From Methanobacteriota archaeon (GTDB taxonomy: Archaea; Thermoplasmatota; Poseidoniia; Poseidoniales; Thalassarchaeaceae): DNA of 16,202 nucleotides. The DNA lies in assembly GCA_002683155.1 (NCBI GenBank), contig NYST01000064.1, positions 20,026 through 36,227 on the forward strand. The letters run 5' to 3'. The notes below the pieces were generated by a model. It had not been told where the DNA came from and did not search any database. It saw nothing but the letters and a program-made list of their open reading frames with translations. Every line of letters starts with the position of its first letter. Within the stretch, counting starts at the first letter, position 1. The translations under genes and the position numbers were made by a program. Below are positions 12,435 to 16,202 of the stretch, in pieces.

Positions 12435-14059
12435 GCGAGTGCAGAGTAGTCTGCATCCGCCTCTTCGATGTGAATCTCGTCGACGTCCATCTGCGCTAGT
12501 TGCAGTTTTCCTGACAGCTCGTCATTAACAGCATGCCAATACGAATATGCTTCTAGCACCCAGATTCCAGACTCTCTTGTTCCATTCCCACTGTCCTTAA
12601 CGCCTCCGAAGGGAAGGTGAGCCTCGGCCCCGGTGGTTGAGTTGTTGATGCCCGTCATCCCTGCCTTGATCCCAGTCTTGAAGCGATATGCCTCCAACCT
12701 GTCATTGGTGTAGCATGCACTTGAAAGCCCATATGGAGAAGCGTTGGCCAAGTGTAGGGCATTTTCGAAATCTTTAGCCTTGACAACAGTCACAACAGGG
12801 CCAAAGATCTCTTCTTGAAAGCATTGCATATCTTCTGTGACGTCAGTATACACGTGTGGCCACATGTAAACTCCTTCGGATGCATCCCCGAGGAAGTTTG
12901 CAGGCTTGTTTTCGTTGGTAATCAAACCCTCTCCCCATAGTTTTGTAGCCCCATCAGATTCACACATCCCCAAGTCCCTGAGGAAATCGTTTGCGTACTT
13001 CTCAGAAAGCATGGGTCCATACAGCACGTCCTCGTTCCTTAGTGAATCGCCAATCCTGGTCTCCTCCACCTTGGGCATGAACTTGGCCATGAATTCATCA
13101 TACACGTCTTCATGAATTATCAAATTCCCAAGGCTAGTGCAACGTTGCCCGGCTGTTCCAAATGCGGCCCAATATGCCCCTTCAACAGCATTGTCAATAT
13201 TGGCTGACGGCATCACCACCAAGGGGTTCTTGCCTCCTAGTTCCAGAGAGCAAGATACGAGATTCCTCCCACAAACCTCCCCAATCATCTTGCCTACTGA
13301 GGTAGATCCTGTGAAGCTAATCTTGTTCACTAGGCCCTCTTCTGCTGAATCAACTAGGAATTGTCCAGCGCCACTTCCCTTTCCATGAATCAGGTTGACC
13401 ACTCCGTTTGGTAGCCCAGCCTCATGCATTATTCTGGTTAGCATGAATGACAATAGCGGCGAGTCCTGTGGACTCTTCCAAACGCACGTATTCCCGCACA
13501 TTATTGCTGGAATCATCTTCCAGAAAGGGACTGCCGAAGGGAAGTTGCTTGCATTGATAATTCCACACACCCCAAGTGGTCTCCGATATGTGAAAAGCTC
13601 CTTGTCCGGCAATTCCGAGTTGACTGTCTGACCATACAGCCTCCTTCCTTCAGATTGGAAGAATAGGCATGTATCGATTGCCTCCTGCACTTCTCCTGCA
13701 CTTTCTTTCAGAGTCTTTCCGATCTCCCTAGTTTCGACTCTGACAATATCATCTTTGTATTCCATCAGCAATCTGCCCATGTTTCCAATGATCTGCCCTC
13801 TAGAAGGTGCTGGGGTCCTAGACCATTCAGAGAATGCAACTCTGGCCGCTTCCAAAGCCTCATGCACATCTTTCTTGGTCGAAAGAGGGAATACTCCCAA
13901 GCAGTCTTCGGTCATTGCAGGATTCCTGCTTTCGAAAGTCTCTCCATCGCTTGAAGATCGTAACTCTCCGTTGATTACGTTGTATCCCATTACAGCAGGA
14001 CTACCATTGGGGTTGTCTCTCTGCAAAATCTCGAATCCAGTCTCTAGTACGTGTGCCAT
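12431..14059 (-). CDS. NAD(P)-dependent aldehyde dehydrogenase
   Basis: 542 residues, slightly long for the ALDH superfamily. Catalytic parts are all present: N-A-S-N-F-P (Asn172), W-K-S-P (Lys195, cofactor binding), F-T-G-S (249-252), L-E-L-G-G-K (Glu273), G-Q-R-C-T (nucleophile Cys307) and E-E-I-F-G-P. The G-T-A-G-Q-R-C-T-S segment and the tail motif A-E-A-H-L-P-F-G-G-V-K are similar to ALDH7/semialdehyde dehydrogenases, so an amino-acid semialdehyde is a plausible substrate, but I cannot name it. The last 30 residues are acidic. It stands alone on the minus strand, with a TATA-like element about 31 bases before the ATG. Its stop overlaps the zinc-ribbon gene stop, and it is divergent from cdc48. 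Confidence 0.93.
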   Translation of the reverse strand: MAHVLETGFEILQRDNPNGSPAVMGYNVINGELRSSSDGETFESRNPAMTEDCLGVFPLSTKKDVHEALEAARVAFSEWSRTPAPSRGQIIGNMGRLLMEYKDDIVRVETREIGKTLKESAGEVQEAIDTCLFFQSEGRRLYGQTVNSELPDKELFTYRRPLGVCGIINASNFPSAVPFWKMIPAIMCGNTCVWKSPQDSPLLSFMLTRIMHEAGLPNGVVNLIHGKGSGAGQFLVDSAEEGLVNKISFTGSTSVGKMIGEVCGRNLVSCSLELGGKNPLVVMPSANIDNAVEGAYWAAFGTAGQRCTSLGNLIIHEDVYDEFMAKFMPKVEETRIGDSLRNEDVLYGPMLSEKYANDFLRDLGMCESDGATKLWGEGLITNENKPANFLGDASEGVYMWPHVYTDVTEDMQCFQEEIFGPVVTVVKAKDFENALHLANASPYGLSSACYTNDRLEAYRFKTGIKAGMTGINNSTTGAEAHLPFGGVKDSGNGTRESGIWVLEAYSYWHAVNDELSGKLQLAQMDVDEIHIEEADADYSALA

Positions 14060-14084
14060 GTTGTTCGCGGACGCTACTTCTGAA

Positions 14085-14095
14085 ATGAATTATGC
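14085..14095 (-). promoter_or_regulatory. Possible TATA box of the aldehyde dehydrogenase gene
   Basis: The minus strand reads GCATAATTCAT, centred about 31 bases before the ATG at 14059. This suits a leaderless or very short-leader transcript, and no ribosome site is visible. Confidence 0.4.
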
Positions 14096-14152
14096 GCATC
14101 GCTCATCTTTGTTCCGATAACCATTTTACCTTACTGAGAATCCAAGATTGCA

Positions 14153-14194
14153 GGGTTTAACAACCCCCAATGCACGAGAAGAAGTGGTAGGGAG
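14153..14194 (+). promoter_or_regulatory. Possible promoter and ribosome binding site of cdc48
   Basis: TTTAACAA at 14156-14163 could serve as TATA box, giving a leader of about 15 bases that holds GGGAG at 14190-14194, 6 bases before the ATG. The TATA candidate sits in a short inverted repeat, GGGTT and AACCC with a 4-base loop (14153-14166). The ribosome site is the firmer part. Confidence 0.4.
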
Positions 14195-14200
14195 CGGAAA

Positions 14201-16202
14201 ATGACTACTGACACATCGGAATCACTAACCTTGAGAGTTGCTAAAGCAATACCCAGCGATGTAGGGCATGGGCGAGCTAGAGTGCCTTTTGACAACGATC
14301 TAAATCTGAAGCCTGGCGATATTGTAGAGATAGAGGGAGAGAGGAAGACAGCAGCAATCGTCTGGAGATGCAGGCCCGAAGATGCTAATCTAGGGGTGAT
14401 TAGAATTGACGGAATAATTAGGAAAAATGCGGGAGTAAGCCTTGGGGACAGGGCCGAGATTCGCAAAGTCGAAGTCGAGCCTTGCACCAAGCTGGTCCTA
14501 AGCCCGGTAATGGCAAAACAACAGAAGGTAAGGTTTGGGCCCGGAATAGAAGGATTCGCCAGGAGGGGGCTAAACAAGAGGCCAGTGGTGGCCGGAGACA
14601 GGATTTTCATCCCAGGAATGACACTTTTCGCAGAGGCTCTACCATTTGCAATCGTGCAAACCAGCCCTAAGGGAATAGTTCAGGTCTTGCCAGACACTGA
14701 GATTGTAATCAAGGAAGATGTACTCGACCAAGAGGAAGAGAATTCAGTTCCAACCATCTCATACGAAGATATCGGAGGGATAGGGAAGCAACTCCAGAAA
14801 GTAAGGGAAATGATCGAACTCCCTCTAAAGCACCCTATTCTCTTCCGTCGCCTAGGCATTGACCCACCAAGAGGTGTTCTTCTTCATGGCCCCCCGGGTA
14901 CAGGAAAGACACTCATCGCAAAGGCCGTCGCATCCGAGACCAAAGCTCACTTCACCTCAATCAACGGCCCAGAGATAATTTCGAAGTATTACGGGGAGAG
15001 TGAGAAACAACTTCGAGAGATATTTGATGAGGCCGCAGCAAACGCCCCGGCAATAATTTTCATCGACGAACTCGATAGCATCGCACCCAAGAGGGAAGAT
15101 GTAACTGGGGAAGTTGAGAGGAGAGTTGTAGCCCAACTCCTAACCCTGCTGGATGGGATGGGAGGCAGGGACAATGTCGTAGTGATAGGCGCTACAAACA
15201 GAAGAGACGCCATCGACCAGGCTCTAAGAAGGCCAGGCAGATTTGATAGGGAATTGGAAATTGGGGTTCCAGACAAAGTGGGAAGGGGGGAGATCCTCGA
15301 GATCCATACAAGGGACATGCCCATCAGCGATGATTACAATCTTGATTGGCTCCTTGACAACACTCACGGTTTCGTTGGAGCCGACATATCTGCATTGGTT
15401 AGGGAGGCAGCCATGAAGGCATTGCGACGATATCTCCCAGAGATCGACTTGGATGAAGAAGAGATTGCACCCGAAGTCATTGAAAAGATGGAGGTCAGGA
15501 TGTCCGACTTCCAGGAAGCAGTTAAGGAGATTGAACCCAGCGCTCTCAGGGAAATTTACGTCGAGGTCCCAGAAGTAACATGGGACCAGGTGGGTGGTCT
15601 TGAGGACGTCAAGGAGAGGCTGAAAGAAAGCGTAGAATGGCCATTGAACATGCCAGAAAAATTCGAGCATTTCGGAATCAGCCCACCCAGGGGGATTATG
15701 CTGTTCGGCGCTCCAGGTACCGGGAAGACGCTCATTGCAAAGGCTATTGCCAATGAGGCCAAGGCCAACTTCATTTCCATAAAAGGTCCAGAATTAATTT
15801 CCAAGTGGGTCGGGGAATCGGAGAAAGCTGTTAGAGAGGTATTCAAGAAAGCCAAGCAATCCAGCCCCTCGATCGTGTTCCTAGACGAGTTTGAGAGTAT
15901 CGCAGGCATGAGGAGAAGCCATTCTGGCGAAGGCTCCGACGTCATGAATAGGGTGGTTAACCAGCTGCTCAGCAGCCTAGATGGCGTGGAAGGAATGGAG
16001 GGGGTGATCGTGGTAGCGGCCACCAACAGGCCTGAGATGATCGACCCGGCTCTAATGAGGAGCGGTCGTTTTGAGAGGGTGCTGCACATCCCGCCACCGG
16101 ACAGAGATTCCAGAACTGCGATTTTGAAGATTCATACCAAGGACATGCCACTTGGAAAATTCAAGATTGGCGATTTGGCAGGGAGCATGGAGAACTACAC
16201 CG
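14201..16202 (+). CDS. cdc48: Cdc48/VAT-type two-ring AAA ATPase, C-terminus off the window
   Basis: 667 residues are visible before the right edge. The N domain (about 1-180) starts with L-R-V-A-K-A-I-P-S-D-V-G-H-G-R-A-R-V, the usual Cdc48 double-psi barrel start. Ring D1 has Walker A G-P-P-G-T-G-K-T (230-237), Walker B I-I-F-I-D-E (285-290) and arginine fingers in R-R-P-G-R-F-D-R (343-350). Ring D2 has Walker A G-A-P-G-T-G-K-T (503-510), Walker B I-V-F-L-D-E (558-563) and S-G-R-F-E-R (621-626). The hexamer unfolds proteins for the proteasome and other quality control tasks. D2 departs slightly from the usual consensus (A for P in Walker A, D-E-F-E for D-E-I-D, S for P before the finger). 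The ATG at 14201 follows GGGAG by 6 bases. Confidence 0.97.
   Translation, partial: MTTDTSESLTLRVAKAIPSDVGHGRARVPFDNDLNLKPGDIVEIEGERKTAAIVWRCRPEDANLGVIRIDGIIRKNAGVSLGDRAEIRKVEVEPCTKLVLSPVMAKQQKVRFGPGIEGFARRGLNKRPVVAGDRIFIPGMTLFAEALPFAIVQTSPKGIVQVLPDTEIVIKEDVLDQEEENSVPTISYEDIGGIGKQLQKVREMIELPLKHPILFRRLGIDPPRGVLLHGPPGTGKTLIAKAVASETKAHFTSINGPEIISKYYGESEKQLREIFDEAAANAPAIIFIDELDSIAPKREDVTGEVERRVVAQLLTLLDGMGGRDNVVVIGATNRRDAIDQALRRPGRFDRELEIGVPDKVGRGEILEIHTRDMPISDDYNLDWLLDNTHGFVGADISALVREAAMKALRRYLPEIDLDEEEIAPEVIEKMEVRMSDFQEAVKEIEPSALREIYVEVPEVTWDQVGGLEDVKERLKESVEWPLNMPEKFEHFGISPPRGIMLFGAPGTGKTLIAKAIANEAKANFISIKGPELISKWVGESEKAVREVFKKAKQSSPSIVFLDEFESIAGMRRSHSGEGSDVMNRVVNQLLSSLDGVEGMEGVIVVAATNRPEMIDPALMRSGRFERVLHIPPPDRDSRTAILKIHTKDMPLGKFKIGDLAGSMENYT

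Noticed and set aside
14131..14610. Open frame of 159 codons on the minus strand over the start of cdc48
   Set aside because: It is antisense to the strongly conserved N domain of Cdc48, Ser/Leu-rich, and shows no family motif.
15556..16089. Open frame of 177 codons on the minus strand over the second ring of cdc48
   Set aside because: Antisense to the D2 AAA ring; composition typical of a shadow frame with no recognisable motif.
1..16202. tRNA, rRNA, CRISPR array, transposase, integrase or toxin-antitoxin genes
   Set aside because: Looked for on both strands; no cloverleaf, spaced repeats, terminal inverted repeats or matching protein motifs seen.

Overview
The window looks like a chromosomal segment of a planktonic, aerobic euryarchaeon. 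The best guess is Marine Group II/III (Poseidoniales-like). The evidence is archaeal hallmarks beside respiratory genes: a two-ring Cdc48/VAT AAA ATPase, an Hjc-type Holliday junction resolvase, the chromosomal protein MC1, an archaeal lipid-type geranylgeranyl reductase, a long archaeal FKBP and a stand-alone Lrp/AsnC RAM domain, together with succinate dehydrogenase and a CcmF-like cytochrome c maturation protein. The lineage is inferred from gene content only; no rRNA marker is present. Coding density is very high, no stretch without a gene reaches 300 bases, and I see no tRNA, rRNA, CRISPR array, insertion sequence or prophage gene.

Layout. Bases 1-386 (minus) hold the 5' part of a UbiD-family decarboxylase that runs off the left edge. 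Divergent from it is a plus-strand cluster (479-4837): geranylgeranyl reductase, CcmF-like heme handling protein, and long FKBP prolyl isomerase. It meets a minus-strand M50 site-2-type membrane protease (4838-6346) stop to stop. A 61-residue coiled-coil gene (6425-6610, plus) then collides with a minus-strand pair, macro-domain protein then Hjc (7903 down to 6607). Facing away from that pair is the small RAM-domain gene (7963-8196), followed by MC1 (8301-8564), which has a clear promoter and ribosome binding site and an unusual pair of related inverted repeats upstream. A minus-strand succinate dehydrogenase operon follows (cytochrome b, flavoprotein, iron-sulfur protein; 12224 down to 8643). 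A 35-codon zinc-ribbon gene (12327-12434, plus) sits between this operon and a minus-strand aldehyde dehydrogenase (14059 down to 12431). The window ends inside cdc48 (14201 onward, plus).

How the genes work together. Succinate dehydrogenase feeds electrons from the citric acid cycle into the membrane quinone pool. CcmF implies c-type cytochromes downstream of it. UbiD and geranylgeranyl reductase fit prenyl-lipid or prenylquinone synthesis. FKBP, the M50 protease and Cdc48 form a loose protein folding and turnover theme. MC1, Hjc and the macro-domain protein relate to chromatin and DNA maintenance. The most unusual points are the tiny zinc-ribbon gene, the paired CCGAA/TTCGG inverted repeats before MC1, a macro domain whose ligand loops depart from consensus, and three of four convergent gene junctions with no intergenic DNA at all. 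I did not find a clear-cut new multi-gene system; most of the window is conserved housekeeping content.
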